Notes: generated by a model not told the origin, from the letters alone. 64,000 bases of DNA from Rhizobiaceae bacterium (GCA_023953835.1 JAMLJB010000003.1:124001-188000), one strand, 5' to 3'; positions 26,573-36,179 are shown, counted from the stretch's first letter. Program-made: numbers and translations.

Positions 26573-27040
26573 TCAAGCGGTCGGCTTCTTGCGGCCGCGC
26601 TTGGTCGGCGACGGCTTTTCCGGTTGCTTCGGCTTACGGCCGAGCCCCATGGTCTTGGCCAGCGTGGAGCGAGCGGCCGCATAGTTCGGAGCGACCATAG
26701 GGTAGTCGGCAGGCAGGCCCCATTTGGACCGATACTCGTCCGGGCTCAGATTGTAATGCGTCGCCAAGTGCCGCTTTAGCGATTTGAACTTTTTTCCGTC
26801 CTCCAGGCTGATGATGAAGTCCGGCGTCACCGATTTCTTGATCGGCACCGCAGGCTTCTGCATGGCCGAGGCTTCCTCGACCGAGGCCCCGCCATGGATG
26901 CGCTGAAGCGTGGCGTGGACCTGGCCGATTAGGGCAGGAAGGTCGACGGCAGGAACCGGATTGTTCGACACATAGGCTGACACGACATCGGCGGTCAGCT
27001 CGATCAGGGAATCGGTTTGCAGCTTAGCTTCTTCTGTCAC
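26573..27040 (-). CDS. MucR/Ros family regulator
   Basis: A 155-residue MucR-type zinc-finger regulator. The core SVTPDFIISLEDGKKFKSLKRH and HYNLSPDEYRSKWGLPADYPMVAP are characteristic, while the usual Cys pair of Ros is replaced by non-Cys residues, as in many MucR-type proteins. The C-terminus is basic (GRKPKQPEKPSPTKRGRKK), suited to AT-rich DNA binding. MucR proteins are H-NS-like silencers controlling exopolysaccharide, motility and virulence or symbiosis genes. A plasmid copy beside transfer genes could silence conjugation, which is inference. Confidence 0.85.
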   Translation of the reverse strand: MTEEAKLQTDSLIELTADVVSAYVSNNPVPAVDLPALIGQVHATLQRIHGGASVEEASAMQKPAVPIKKSVTPDFIISLEDGKKFKSLKRHLATHYNLSPDEYRSKWGLPADYPMVAPNYAAARSTLAKTMGLGRKPKQPEKPSPTKRGRKKPTA

Positions 27041-27636
27041 GAGGTTCCCCTGTGATGGTTAGGCAGTCGGCGAAGATTTCAGCTTCATAATGGCGGTTTC
27101 CGCGCATGACAATGAAAGGTGATCTCCGGCGCAGTTCTCGCAGGCAAGGGCCAACCATCCAGAACTACCGTAGATTGCCTTGTACATGACACAACGCTAA
27201 GTCGCAGAATCTATCTTATGGAACTAACTTATTGATATTGTTTGACTATTGCCCAGCTGCGGTCTCCTCTAGCAACTCCGCGTCGATCTCGGCCGGCTCA
27301 AACAATGTGATACCCGGAAATGGCGCTTCCTCAAGCGTCTGAGGGGCTCATAGGGGATTGCTTTCTGGTCGACCAAGCTGTGCAGGTTCCCCACCTCGCT
27401 TTGCGCAGGTGCCGAGCTAGACTAGCCAGTTGGTCAGCCGACAAGGCCGCGGACTGTCATCATCACGAGAATCCGATGCGGGCAATGCCGCGCTGGCCCA
27501 GCCGTGAGACACCTCCACCTCGGCCACAGCGGGTTATCAAAAAATGGTTCTTCGCACTGCACTCAAATTGTTCGCATTTGCGAACAACTGTGGCAAATAC
27601 ATCGCCTAACAAAGCAAACAGGAGGGAGGATAGCGA
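27041..27636. other. Non-coding region between mucR and panB
   Basis: About 600 bp with no supported gene. The part from 27,180 to 27,250 is AT-rich and probably contains the mucR promoter. The part next to panB holds the 20-bp palindrome described separately. Confidence 0.5.
27568..27587. promoter_or_regulatory. 20-bp palindromic operator upstream of panB
   Basis: TTGTTCGCATTTGCGAACAA has perfect 9-bp arms and a 2-base centre, 50 bp before the panB start codon. It is likely the binding site of a dimeric repressor of the panBC operon. The binding protein is not identified here. Confidence 0.6.
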
Positions 27637-28482
27637 GTGAGCGCAACCGGGAAGAATCTGGCACCGACGCCGCCGCAGGTGGCGAAGATGAAGGGCGGAG
27701 CCCCGCTCGTTTGCCTGACGGCCTACACGACGCCGATGGCGAAGATTGTCGACGCGCATTGTGACGTGGTGCTGGTGGGCGACAGTGTCGGTATGGTGCT
27801 GCACGGCCTGCCGTCCACGCTCGGCGTCACGCTCGACATGATGATCATGCACGGCCGCGCCGTTCGCCGCGGCGTTGAGCGCGCGCTCATGGTGGTGGAC
27901 ATGCCCTTCGGCTCCTACGAGGAGAGCCCCGAGCAGGCGTTCCGCAACGCCGCCCGCCTCATGGCCGAGACGGGAAGCGCGGCCGTCAAACTCGAAGGCG
28001 GCGAGCCGATCGCCGGGACTGTCCGGTTCCTCGCGGCGCGGGGCGTGCCGGTCATGGCGCATGTCGGCCTCACCCCGCAATCCGTCAACGCCTTCGGCGG
28101 CTACGCCGTGCAGGGCTGCGGCGAGGACGGCCAGCGCGTGGCGCGCGATGCGGCCGCAGTGGCCGAGGCCGGCGCTTTCGCAGTCGTTCTCGAGAAGGTG
28201 CCAGAGGCGCTCGCTCGCCGCATCACCGGGGAGATCGTCGTGCCGACGATAGGCATCGGCGCCTCGCCAGCCTGCGACGGCCAGATCCTCGTCGTGGACG
28301 ACATGCTGGGAGCCTTCACCGATTTCCGCCCAAAGTTTGTCCGGCGCTATGCCGAACTGGGCGCGGAAGCCGACAAAGCGGTCGCCGCCTTTGCCGCGGA
28401 CGTGCGGGCGCGCCGGTTCCCCGCCGCAGAGCATGTGTTCGGCGACGAGCCCAAGGCCGTCGCAAAGGGAGGCGAAGCATGA
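27637..28482 (+). CDS. panB: 3-methyl-2-oxobutanoate hydroxymethyltransferase
   Basis: A 281-residue PanB, which transfers a hydroxymethyl group from 5,10-methylene-tetrahydrofolate to 2-oxoisovalerate to make ketopantoate, the first step toward pantothenate and CoA. Characteristic stretches are LTAYTTPMAKIVD, VLVGDSVGMVLHG, VKLEGGEPIAG, MAHVGLTPQSVNAFGGY and PTIGIGASPACDGQILV. The start is a GTG at 27637 with AGGAGGGAGGA upstream. The stop overlaps panC (ATGA), forming a two-gene operon. Plasmid-borne panBC is known in rhizobia, where it can be the only copy in the cell. Here it sits inside the transfer region, between mucR and virD4. Confidence 0.95.
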   Translation: MSATGKNLAPTPPQVAKMKGGAPLVCLTAYTTPMAKIVDAHCDVVLVGDSVGMVLHGLPSTLGVTLDMMIMHGRAVRRGVERALMVVDMPFGSYEESPEQAFRNAARLMAETGSAAVKLEGGEPIAGTVRFLAARGVPVMAHVGLTPQSVNAFGGYAVQGCGEDGQRVARDAAAVAEAGAFAVVLEKVPEALARRITGEIVVPTIGIGASPACDGQILVVDDMLGAFTDFRPKFVRRYAELGAEADKAVAAFAADVRARRFPAAEHVFGDEPKAVAKGGEA

Positions 28483-29369
28483 GTGTGCCCATCGTCCGCA
28501 CTCTGGCCGAGCTTCGCTCCACAGTCGCCGGCTGGCGGCGCGAGGGCGCGGCCGTCGCGGTCGTGCCGACAATGGGCGCGCTGCACGAGGGGCATCTGAG
28601 CCTCGTGCGCGCCGCGTTCGGCAGGGCCGACCGGGTCGTCATCACGCTGTTCGTCAACCCGAAGCAGTTCAACAGCGCGGCGGATCTCGCCGCCTATCCC
28701 CGCACCGAGGCCGACGACGCGGCCAAGCTCGCACCGCTGGGCGCGCATATGCTCTACGCGCCCAATGCGGAGGAGATCTATCCAGAATGCTTCTCCACGA
28801 CGGTCTCGGTTGCCGGCGTCAGCGAGGGGCTGTGCGGCGCGTTCCGGCCAGGCCATTTCGACGGGGTCGCGACCGTCGTGGCGAAGCTCTTTCTTCAGAC
28901 CGGCGCCGACCTGGCCTTCTTCGGCGAGAAGGATTTCCAGCAACTCCACGTGGTCCGCCGCATGGCGCAGGATCTCGATATCCCAATCGAAATCGTCGCC
29001 TGCCCCACTGTGCGCGAAGCCGATGGGCTCGCGCTCTCGTCTCGCAACGTCCGGCTGTCGTCGGCCGAGCGGGCGAAGGCACCGAAGCTTGCCGAGGTGC
29101 TTGCCATGGCCTCGGAGCGCTTAGTCTCTGGCAGCCCCGTGATGGCGACGCTGGGCCAAGCTAGAACCGCGATTGCCGCAGCCGGTTTCGACAGTGTCGA
29201 ATACCTCGAGTTGCGCGCGGAAGACGATCTTGCGCCGCTCGACGCGCTGGACCGCCCCGCCCGCTTGCTTGTCGCTGCCTGGCTCGGCGAAACGCGTCTC
29301 ATCGACAACCTCGCAGTTACCTCCCCGGAAAGAATGATATTGTCGCCGCGGAGTGAGAAGGCGTCTTAG
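28479..29369 (+). CDS. panC: Pantoate-beta-alanine ligase
   Basis: A 296-residue PanC, which joins pantoate and beta-alanine with ATP to make pantothenate. The nucleotidyltransferase HIGH-like motif is in VPTMGALHEGHLSLV (about residues 30-40). VTLFVNPKQFN, GVATVVAKLF, FGEKDFQQL and SSRNVRLSS are all conserved. Translation is coupled to panB. The stop codon TAG (29367-29369) overlaps the TAA of convergent virD4 (29366-29368) in the four bases TTAG, with no terminator between them. Confidence 0.95.
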   Translation: MSVPIVRTLAELRSTVAGWRREGAAVAVVPTMGALHEGHLSLVRAAFGRADRVVITLFVNPKQFNSAADLAAYPRTEADDAAKLAPLGAHMLYAPNAEEIYPECFSTTVSVAGVSEGLCGAFRPGHFDGVATVVAKLFLQTGADLAFFGEKDFQQLHVVRRMAQDLDIPIEIVACPTVREADGLALSSRNVRLSSAERAKAPKLAEVLAMASERLVSGSPVMATLGQARTAIAAAGFDSVEYLELRAEDDLAPLDALDRPARLLVAAWLGETRLIDNLAVTSPERMILSPRSEKAS

Positions 29370-31396
29370 CTGGCCTCGGCCTCAACGATCTCCGACTGGT
29401 CCGGAACTGTCTCGTCGAAAACCCGTGCCCAGCTGTTCGCCCGTGCCCGCTGTCTCCCGGGTTTGGCCGGCGCTTCTACGAGTGTCTTCAATTTCCGGGC
29501 AGCCTTTGCGAAACGCGCGTCGACCATGTCGGGTGTTCGTCGTACCGAAGCAATCAGCGATGATGTCGCTCCGGCTGCTGAGGTTTGGGTATCGTTTCCC
29601 CCTTCTAGTGTGCTTTGCATCGTCGACAGTTTTCGAACGGGACGCTTTGCCGTTTCGTTTCCTGGTCCTTTCTGTTCCACCGATCTCAAGTAGTCGACAT
29701 CTTCGCCAGCATAATCAGGCATCGTCGCCGGCACCGGTCGTTGCGGGAGGAACTCGGTTGCGGGAACTTCCGGCAAGTGGGCCTGTGAGAACCTTTCCAT
29801 CTCCCGGAACGGCGCCGTCTGAAAAAACCACAGCTTGTCGGCGAAGATCGGCCCCTGCCCTTCGGCCAGGATGACCATCTTGTCTACAGGCATCTGACGC
29901 ACCTCCTGTGGCATCATCAGGTCGCGCTCCCTCAGCTGCTCGATCTTGGTGCGGCGATGCAGGCCCATCAGCTCGATCGTGCGGGACTCGGTCTTGTATC
30001 GGACGGTCCGCTTGCCCAGGCCCTTGGATACGGTCTCCGCCGTCACCTGGTCGTTGGCGCCGAGGACGAGCTGGTAGCCGCAGTTGCCCATTAACGAGTA
30101 CCGGGATGTCTCACCATAGATCTCGTCCAGGTTCTTCAGGTCCTGAATGACGAATGCCATCTTCACGTTGTAGCCAGCCACGTAGGGCAGCTTGGTCGTG
30201 ATCTCGTTCATCTTCTTCAACTGACGGAACTCGTCGAGCAGGAAGTAGACCGGGATCGAGCGCTCCGCATGCTCGAGCATCAGCACGTCGAGAGTCTGCT
30301 GCACGAACAATGCGAGCAGCGGCCGTAGCAGCGTGATGTCGGTGACGTTGGGCGCGAGATAGATCGAGATTGGGCGGCGCTTCAGAGCGCGCAGGTCCAT
30401 GTCGGTCACCGATGTCGCTGCCACGACACGCTCATTACGGAACGGCCGCAGCGCTTTCTGGATATCGAGGAGCGCAGAAGCGGCGGCGCGCTCGGACAGG
30501 GCGATGTAAGCGTTGAAGCTCTCCATCGTGAAGCGAGACAGGTAGGGTTCCCGCTCCTTGATCATCGTCATCATCGCCTGGAGGTTTGCGCCACTGTTGA
30601 AGAATGACGTGACCTCGCCGAGGGTCCGGTGTCCTTTGTAGTGGACGCTTTCGTTGATGTAGCTGATCGCACCGGCGATGACCTGCTGGGCGGTGGCCTG
30701 CCAGATCGAATTCTCGGATTCGGTAACTTCCGGGACGAGGATCGCGGCGATGTTCTGGATGTCCGTGGTGCGGTCGCCGCGATCTGGCCGGATGAAGTCG
30801 AGCGGGTTGTAACGGTGCGTTCTTTCCGATCCCGGTGCGAACAGGAAAACCTGGTTGCCTTTCGACTTGCGATAGCCTGCGGTGCTCCGGAAGATCTCGC
30901 CCTTCAAATCGGTGACGATCATCGAGCCTTCATGCGAAAGCGCGTTCGGAACGACGTAGCAGGCCCCCTTCCCCGAGCGTGTCGGCCCGATGATCAGGTG
31001 GTGCCGATCATCGTCGACGCGAAGGAGCTGGCACCCGAACCGGCCCAGGATTTTGCCCTTCTTCCTGAACCAACCGGCTCGTCGGAGTGTCATTATCGTC
31101 TGGAATCGGGCGTCACCGAGGGGGCTCGCATTCGGCCGAAGGCCTGCATACGCGACGATCCCCGCGACAGTAGCCGCAGGGATCAGAGCGCCAAGCGCCA
31201 CAACGCGCAGGACGCTGCTGTCACCATAGGTGAGAAGCTGCTGGAACGGTGCAAACGGATTTGAGGTGATGGTTGCCTGCAGGATCCGACCATCGCCATA
31301 TAGCACCTGCAACCCGAAACCATAGGCCAACAACCAGACGGCAAAGGCGACGGTCAAGCAAAAGCCGAAATAGAAGACGCGGAGCGACCCGGTCAT
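29366..31396 (-). CDS. virD4: Type IV coupling protein VirD4
   Basis: A 676-residue VirD4/TraG ATPase that links the relaxase-DNA complex to the secretion channel. Two N-terminal membrane helices (FCLTVAFAVWLLAYGFGLQ and the region around residue 75) precede Walker A GPTRSGKG (about 137-144) and Walker B FLLDEFRQLKKM (about 385). The C-terminal 120 residues are variable and may contact the relaxase. It is the last gene of the virB operon and overlaps virB11 by four bases. Confidence 0.95.
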   Translation of the reverse strand: MTGSLRVFYFGFCLTVAFAVWLLAYGFGLQVLYGDGRILQATITSNPFAPFQQLLTYGDSSVLRVVALGALIPAATVAGIVAYAGLRPNASPLGDARFQTIMTLRRAGWFRKKGKILGRFGCQLLRVDDDRHHLIIGPTRSGKGACYVVPNALSHEGSMIVTDLKGEIFRSTAGYRKSKGNQVFLFAPGSERTHRYNPLDFIRPDRGDRTTDIQNIAAILVPEVTESENSIWQATAQQVIAGAISYINESVHYKGHRTLGEVTSFFNSGANLQAMMTMIKEREPYLSRFTMESFNAYIALSERAAASALLDIQKALRPFRNERVVAATSVTDMDLRALKRRPISIYLAPNVTDITLLRPLLALFVQQTLDVLMLEHAERSIPVYFLLDEFRQLKKMNEITTKLPYVAGYNVKMAFVIQDLKNLDEIYGETSRYSLMGNCGYQLVLGANDQVTAETVSKGLGKRTVRYKTESRTIELMGLHRRTKIEQLRERDLMMPQEVRQMPVDKMVILAEGQGPIFADKLWFFQTAPFREMERFSQAHLPEVPATEFLPQRPVPATMPDYAGEDVDYLRSVEQKGPGNETAKRPVRKLSTMQSTLEGGNDTQTSAAGATSSLIASVRRTPDMVDARFAKAARKLKTLVEAPAKPGRQRARANSWARVFDETVPDQSEIVEAEAS

Positions 31397-32424
31397 AGCG
31401 TATCCGTCCGCCCGCGGGCAAAAAAGATTTCGGAGACGCCGCGCCGGCCCCCTTCCCTGCGCAGCTGGATCACGATCGGGATGACGCTCTGGATGTAGGA
31501 GATCAGATCCGCCTTCGGGTAGGCCGCCGACAATCCCGACTGCATAACCATCATGGCAAGCTGCTCATAGGCGCCCAGCGGCGTGTCCGCGTGGACAGTC
31601 GACATCGAGCCTGGGTGACCGGTATTGATTGCACGGAGGAACGCAAACGCCTCCGATCCCCTGACCTCCCCGACAAAGAGCCGGTCTGGTCGCATGCGTA
31701 GCGAAGCTTCGAGCAGGGACTGGATCGTCACGCTGGCCGTTCCCTGGTCGCCGTGGGACGCTAGCAGATGTACCGCGTTGTTCTGAGGCGGGAAGAGCTC
31801 CCGCGTATCCTCCAACGTGATGATCCGCTCATGCGGGTCGACCGATTTGAGGCAGGCATTGAGGAACGTCGTCTTGCCGCTCGACGTGCCGCCGCTGATC
31901 AGGATGGACACGCGATTGACGATGGCCGTTCGAATAAAACCGTAAATGTCCTTGGCTGAGAGCTGTTCGATCAAGGCTTCATCGGTCTCGCTTAAGCCGC
32001 CGACGGCGACCGTCACCTGATCGAGCGATCCCTGGTCACGATAGTCGTCGAGGGTGAAGTTGCTGATGACCTGCTTGCGGATCGATAGCGTGCCGCCATC
32101 GGGTGCCGCAGGTGGCAAGACGACCTGAATCCGCTCGCCGGTGGGCAGTGCGGCACTGAGGATAGGATTTGCCGGGCTGACGAACTGGTTTGTACTCGCC
32201 GCGACGCGTTCGCCGATATTGACGATCTCGGCCGTCGTTAGGAGCGGGATTTCGTGAAGTTCCATATGGGCGGTGCCGAGACGCTCGACGTAGACCTGAC
32301 CCGGTCGGTTGACCGAGATTTCGACGACATCGCGATCGTTGAGGAACGCATTCAGAGGAGCGAGCGCCCGATAGAGAAAATAGTGCCGATTGTCGGCGGC
32401 AAGCTCAGTTGAGACCGCGTTCAC
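31393..32424 (-). CDS. virB11: VirB11 traffic ATPase
   Basis: A 343-residue hexameric ATPase at the cytoplasmic base of the type IV system. It has Walker A GGTSSGKTTFLNACL (about 177-185), the Asp box ITLEDTRELF, the Walker B-like region RMRPDRLFVGEVRG and a His box near GHPGSMSTVHAD. It powers switching between pilus assembly and substrate transport together with VirB4 and VirD4. It overlaps virB10 by 20 bases. Confidence 0.95.
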   Translation of the reverse strand: MNAVSTELAADNRHYFLYRALAPLNAFLNDRDVVEISVNRPGQVYVERLGTAHMELHEIPLLTTAEIVNIGERVAASTNQFVSPANPILSAALPTGERIQVVLPPAAPDGGTLSIRKQVISNFTLDDYRDQGSLDQVTVAVGGLSETDEALIEQLSAKDIYGFIRTAIVNRVSILISGGTSSGKTTFLNACLKSVDPHERIITLEDTRELFPPQNNAVHLLASHGDQGTASVTIQSLLEASLRMRPDRLFVGEVRGSEAFAFLRAINTGHPGSMSTVHADTPLGAYEQLAMMVMQSGLSAAYPKADLISYIQSVIPIVIQLRREGGRRGVSEIFFARGRTDTL

Positions 32425-33616
32425 GACGGATCTCCTTTAGCGTCTCGGTGACGGGATTCTCGTACATGGCGGAAAAATCGAGGTCCTGCCGAACGAAGAC
32501 AAAGATGCGCTCGCCCTGGCTGACGCTGATCGTCGGCGGAATTCGCAAGGAATCTTCCAATGCCTGGTTGGCCATGTCCGAAAAAGTCTGCGCGAGCGTC
32601 TCGCGGGCCAGTTCCTCTGCGTTCTGGGCATCGTCGCTATCTCCGGCCGCCGCTTCACGGCCATAGCCGGTGAGGTAGCTGGCGCCAGCACCGACGATCG
32701 AGAGCAGAATGGCCGCTCCAAAGCGCTCGCGGAACTTCTTGTCGACGCGCCCGGTCAGGCCGGCACGGCCCAGACTGTCGGCGCCGATCGAGTTCAGCCG
32801 GACCGATACGCCGTCATCGCGCAGCATGCGGGTCCAGACCACAAAAATTCGCGTCTGGCCGCGCGTGATTTCGGACTGGTACTCGCCAATGAGGCGGGTG
32901 CCGGTTGGGATCAGAATGCGTCGGCCGTCGAAGGAGTAGACGTCCTGCGAGACGATCGCTCTCACCTGGCCCGGCAGATCGCTGACGATTGCCGTCTCGA
33001 GAATACCGGGGATTAGCGTGCCTTCCGGTACAAGCGCATCGATGCGTTCGATCTTTCTTGCCTTAGCGCCCCGGTCACCAATGCTGGATGCCGCGGCCAG
33101 GAACTTGCTGCTGCGATCCTCACCGGCGACGGTGAGCCCCGGTCCTTCGTTCCCCGTCAAGCTGCCTTGCCCGTTGGCCGTTGCATTATCGATTACGACC
33201 AATTTCGAGCGAAAACGCTCGGGAAATTCTTCAGCCGGGGCTTCGACAACTTCCGGCGGCGAGGGTGTGCCGGGAACAGGCGGTGGTGGAACCTCGAACT
33301 CGGTCGTGTCGGGTTCTTCGGCCGGAGGGGGAGGCGGCGGTGGCGGCGGAACCTGGACGATCTCCGGCTCCGGCGGTTCCGGCTCGCCCTCCCGCACGAA
33401 GGACGGAGGACGGAACGTCGTGGTGGTGAACTCCTCGTCGCCCTCGAGCATATCGCGAACCGGAGGTTGCCGGCCGGCAAGAACCATATATCCGGCGACT
33501 AGGCCCAGGAGGACGAGAACCGCACCGCCGACCAGGTGCTTGCGACGAACGGAGTTGTCGGCAATGACGGGATCGTCGCCCTGACCGAGAGCCTCGAGTT
33601 CGGGTGAACGCTTCAT
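32405..33616 (-). CDS. virB10: VirB10 channel scaffold
   Basis: A 403-residue VirB10/TrbI protein. It has a short cytoplasmic N-terminus, one transmembrane helix (VGGAVLVLLGLVAGYMVLAG, about 31-50) and a proline-rich periplasmic spacer (about 85-125). The C-terminal beta-barrel region includes RRILIPTGTRLIGEYQ. It spans both membranes and forms the outer-membrane core with VirB7 and VirB9. The start shares one base with the virB9 stop (TGATG). Confidence 0.95.
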   Translation of the reverse strand: MKRSPELEALGQGDDPVIADNSVRRKHLVGGAVLVLLGLVAGYMVLAGRQPPVRDMLEGDEEFTTTTFRPPSFVREGEPEPPEPEIVQVPPPPPPPPPAEEPDTTEFEVPPPPVPGTPSPPEVVEAPAEEFPERFRSKLVVIDNATANGQGSLTGNEGPGLTVAGEDRSSKFLAAASSIGDRGAKARKIERIDALVPEGTLIPGILETAIVSDLPGQVRAIVSQDVYSFDGRRILIPTGTRLIGEYQSEITRGQTRIFVVWTRMLRDDGVSVRLNSIGADSLGRAGLTGRVDKKFRERFGAAILLSIVGAGASYLTGYGREAAAGDSDDAQNAEELARETLAQTFSDMANQALEDSLRIPPTISVSQGERIFVFVRQDLDFSAMYENPVTETLKEIRRERGLN

Positions 33617-34425
33617 CAGTTTCCGCTCCGACGCCGGCGTTTTGCCTTGTCATCTTCGACCGGCCCGAGGATTGCGGCGTCGGGTGCCGCGAAATCCGGC
33701 TTTCTGAGGTTGAAGATGCAGATCCATTGATCGCCATCCCGCAAGGTAAACTGCGTCGCCGTCCCGACGACGACGATGTACTCCCCTTCCCTGCGGAAGT
33801 TTCGGAGCGTTTCGGAGAAATCCGAGTTGACCGCGAAAATCGCGGGCACTTGGTCGTCGAACTTGAAGAAGGTCTTGTTGCCGTCATCAAAAACCATGAG
33901 CGGCTTCAGCCGGGCATCACCGGAGAACGAATAGTCGATGTTGACGTTTGCCTTGTCGATGCCCGAGATGTTCGGCCAGGCAGCTCGTTGTTCGGCCTCC
34001 TGGCGCAAGGCGGCGTTGAGGTTTTTCTCTGGATAGTGGAAGCGGATTCCGAAAACCTTGCGGCCGGCCTCGGGCGCGAAATCGTGCAGTTCGAGATAGT
34101 AGATGCGCTTGTCGGTGACGACGTTCATGTTCGTCACCACGTCCTTGGCGATCGGCTTGACGAACAGGATGTTGCCCTTCTCGGCTGGGACGACCTGCCA
34201 GCTTTCCGTGTCGCCGAGCGAGATCGTTTCGAACTTCTCGTCCTCGTCGAAGATGATCATGGTCGAGATGCCGTAGGTCGCGAAAACCTGGACGACGTTG
34301 TTCTCCTGATAGGTGACGCTGGTGACCCGTGGGTCGAGGGAACCGCCCTTCGGCGTCTGCGCGGCCATCGCGGGCCACAGCGCGCCGTACAGAATGAGAG
34401 CAGCCGTCCAGCAGCGGCCCCTCAC
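33616..34425 (-). CDS. virB9: VirB9 outer-membrane core protein
   Basis: A 269-residue VirB9/TrbG protein with a signal peptide (MRGRCWTAALILYGALWPAMAAQ). The family motifs are DPRVTSVTYQENNVVQVF, GNILFVKPIAKDVVTNM, YYLELHDF and PLMVFDDGNKTFFKF. The GTG start at 34425 is chosen because it overlaps the virB8 stop (GTGA) and gives the signal sequence; the frame stays open upstream but that part is antisense to nothing useful. It builds the outer-membrane ring with VirB7 and VirB10. Confidence 0.93.
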   Translation of the reverse strand: MRGRCWTAALILYGALWPAMAAQTPKGGSLDPRVTSVTYQENNVVQVFATYGISTMIIFDEDEKFETISLGDTESWQVVPAEKGNILFVKPIAKDVVTNMNVVTDKRIYYLELHDFAPEAGRKVFGIRFHYPEKNLNAALRQEAEQRAAWPNISGIDKANVNIDYSFSGDARLKPLMVFDDGNKTFFKFDDQVPAIFAVNSDFSETLRNFRREGEYIVVVGTATQFTLRDGDQWICIFNLRKPDFAAPDAAILGPVEDDKAKRRRRSGN

Positions 34426-35117
34426 TGCGTCTCTCCGGGCGTGACCGTTTCCTGATCCCGGCGGTAGGAATAGACTTGGAAGCCGAGTGGGTTCTCGAAG
34501 CGCCATTCGTTGCGAACCGGCGTGTCGGTATAGCGGAAGCGCACGACGGAGATCCAATGACGGACGATCGATTCCGTGTCGCTGCGTTCGTTGGTGGAGA
34601 ACCTGACGATCGCCGTGCTGGTGTTCGGGAAAGTCACGGACTTGATCTCGACGAGGACCCGCTTCAGCCGGCCATAAACCTTTGTGGGGTTCTGCGCGTT
34701 GGCCGCGCTGTACAGAGTCTGCAGCTCGCGTGCCGCCTCGTCTGCGGAGAGGAGCGCCGCGATACCAAAATTCTCGGTAATGGCGTATGGATCGTAGCCT
34801 TCGCGGGCCCGGATGTAACGCACGACGTTGGCCTGCGTGACCGCTTGTTGCTCGGTGAGATTGGCCGGCCGTGTCAGGCCGGACTTCACCTCGATGTAGC
34901 CCGTGGTCTGGTCGACCGTGACGACGTAGGGCTCGAAGCTCTTCAGAGGCAGCATCAGCACTACGGCAAGCAGGCTGAGCAGGGCTATTCCGGCAAAGAC
35001 GATCGAAAAGAACCAGGCGACGCGCGCCGAGCGCTTCGCCCGCTTGATGATCTCCTGCTCCCAGATATCGCCTTGCTGGAAATAGGACCGCAGCGCGGAT
35101 TCTGACTTGTCTGCCAT
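34422..35117 (-). CDS. virB8: VirB8 assembly factor
   Basis: A 231-residue bitopic inner-membrane protein with a cytoplasmic N-terminus, a transmembrane helix at about 33-56 (WFFSIVFAGIALLSLLAVV) and a periplasmic NTF2-like domain containing YVRAREGYDPYAI and FRYTDTPVRNEWRFENPLGF. It nucleates the secretion apparatus. It overlaps virB9 by four bases and follows virB6 by 33 bp. Confidence 0.94.
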   Translation of the reverse strand: MADKSESALRSYFQQGDIWEQEIIKRAKRSARVAWFFSIVFAGIALLSLLAVVLMLPLKSFEPYVVTVDQTTGYIEVKSGLTRPANLTEQQAVTQANVVRYIRAREGYDPYAITENFGIAALLSADEAARELQTLYSAANAQNPTKVYGRLKRVLVEIKSVTFPNTSTAIVRFSTNERSDTESIVRHWISVVRFRYTDTPVRNEWRFENPLGFQVYSYRRDQETVTPGETQ

Positions 35118-35150
35118 CCCTACCCTTTTCGTGTTGTTCGGGATCCAACA

Positions 35151-36170
35151 TCAACCTGGCGTCATCTGCCGAGGCGTTCCGTTGGACCTGATCGCCCGCT
35201 GCATGGAGGCGCCGGCGCCATCTTGCCGCGGTGAGTGAAGTCGAGCCTGGACACGATGGACGGCTGCCTGCGTCTGGCGCGCAGACTGGCCGATCGCTTC
35301 CCGCCCGAGATAGACGCCGCGATAGGTGTGCCGGCGCGACTCGTGACCGATGGCGGTCGCAAACGCCCCAACGATGCCTTGCGCCAAAGACTGCACTTGG
35401 AAAAGCACGAACGCACCGGCGATGCACAACATGATAAAGGCAGCGAAGTCGCTTAACTTAAGCTCGCGATCGCCGGAGATGCTGTCGATCGTCGTCAGTT
35501 CCGGCTCCATCGCCGCGATCAGGAATGCGGCGATCACGTAGACGAACAAAGGAATCATTGCATAGAGCAGCGACTGATTGAGCCAGCCAACTGCGTAGTT
35601 GCGTGTCGAATCGAAGAAGAAGCAAGAGATGAATATGGGTGCGGTACCGAGAAGAACCCAAAGTATCACCTTTGCAAGAACCAGAATCCCCAAGGCGATT
35701 GCAACGAAGATGCCTGCGAACAGCATAATGACGATGCCGATCAAAGCGGGCAGGACGGAGAGATAACCCGCCTGCTCCGAGAAGGTCGCGGCGGCGACGT
35801 TAGCGGTTTCCCAGATTTGCGACAGCCCGTTGGTGGGTTCGGTCACGCCCGTGCCGGACGCCGCCAGAATGGCGCGGCCGGCCGCTTCCGGCACCGTGGT
35901 CAGCCAGTCGTAGACAAGATCGTTGAAGTTCGACCAGGTGCCGACAAGCACGAGGATGACGAAAACACGCACCAGCCGGCCGACGATCTCGGCAACGCTG
36001 AGGCGTGACGTGCCGAGGAAAAGCTGCACCCCATAGAACAGGACCGCAAGGACGAAGAGCAAGCGAAGCAGCGGCTCGAGATCCTGGCTCAGCGCCTCGT
36101 AGGCGCTTTGCGAGAAATTCTGCCCCGATGCGTCGATCCGATCCAGCAGTTCGCCAATGAAGTCGTCCAC
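35151..36170 (-). CDS. virB6: VirB6 polytopic membrane protein
   Basis: A 339-residue TrbL/VirB6 protein with about six hydrophobic helices, for example LLFVLAVLFYGVQLFLG, IGIVIMLFAGIFVAIALGILVLAKVILW (two adjacent) and FIMLCIAGAFVLFQVQSLAQG. The hydrophilic C-terminus is rich in Arg and Gln. VirB6 lines the inner-membrane part of the channel. It follows virB7 in the typical place between virB5 and virB8. Confidence 0.92.
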   Translation of the reverse strand: MDDFIGELLDRIDASGQNFSQSAYEALSQDLEPLLRLLFVLAVLFYGVQLFLGTSRLSVAEIVGRLVRVFVILVLVGTWSNFNDLVYDWLTTVPEAAGRAILAASGTGVTEPTNGLSQIWETANVAAATFSEQAGYLSVLPALIGIVIMLFAGIFVAIALGILVLAKVILWVLLGTAPIFISCFFFDSTRNYAVGWLNQSLLYAMIPLFVYVIAAFLIAAMEPELTTIDSISGDRELKLSDFAAFIMLCIAGAFVLFQVQSLAQGIVGAFATAIGHESRRHTYRGVYLGREAIGQSARQTQAAVHRVQARLHSPRQDGAGASMQRAIRSNGTPRQMTPG

Positions 36171-36179
36171 CGCCCTGCC

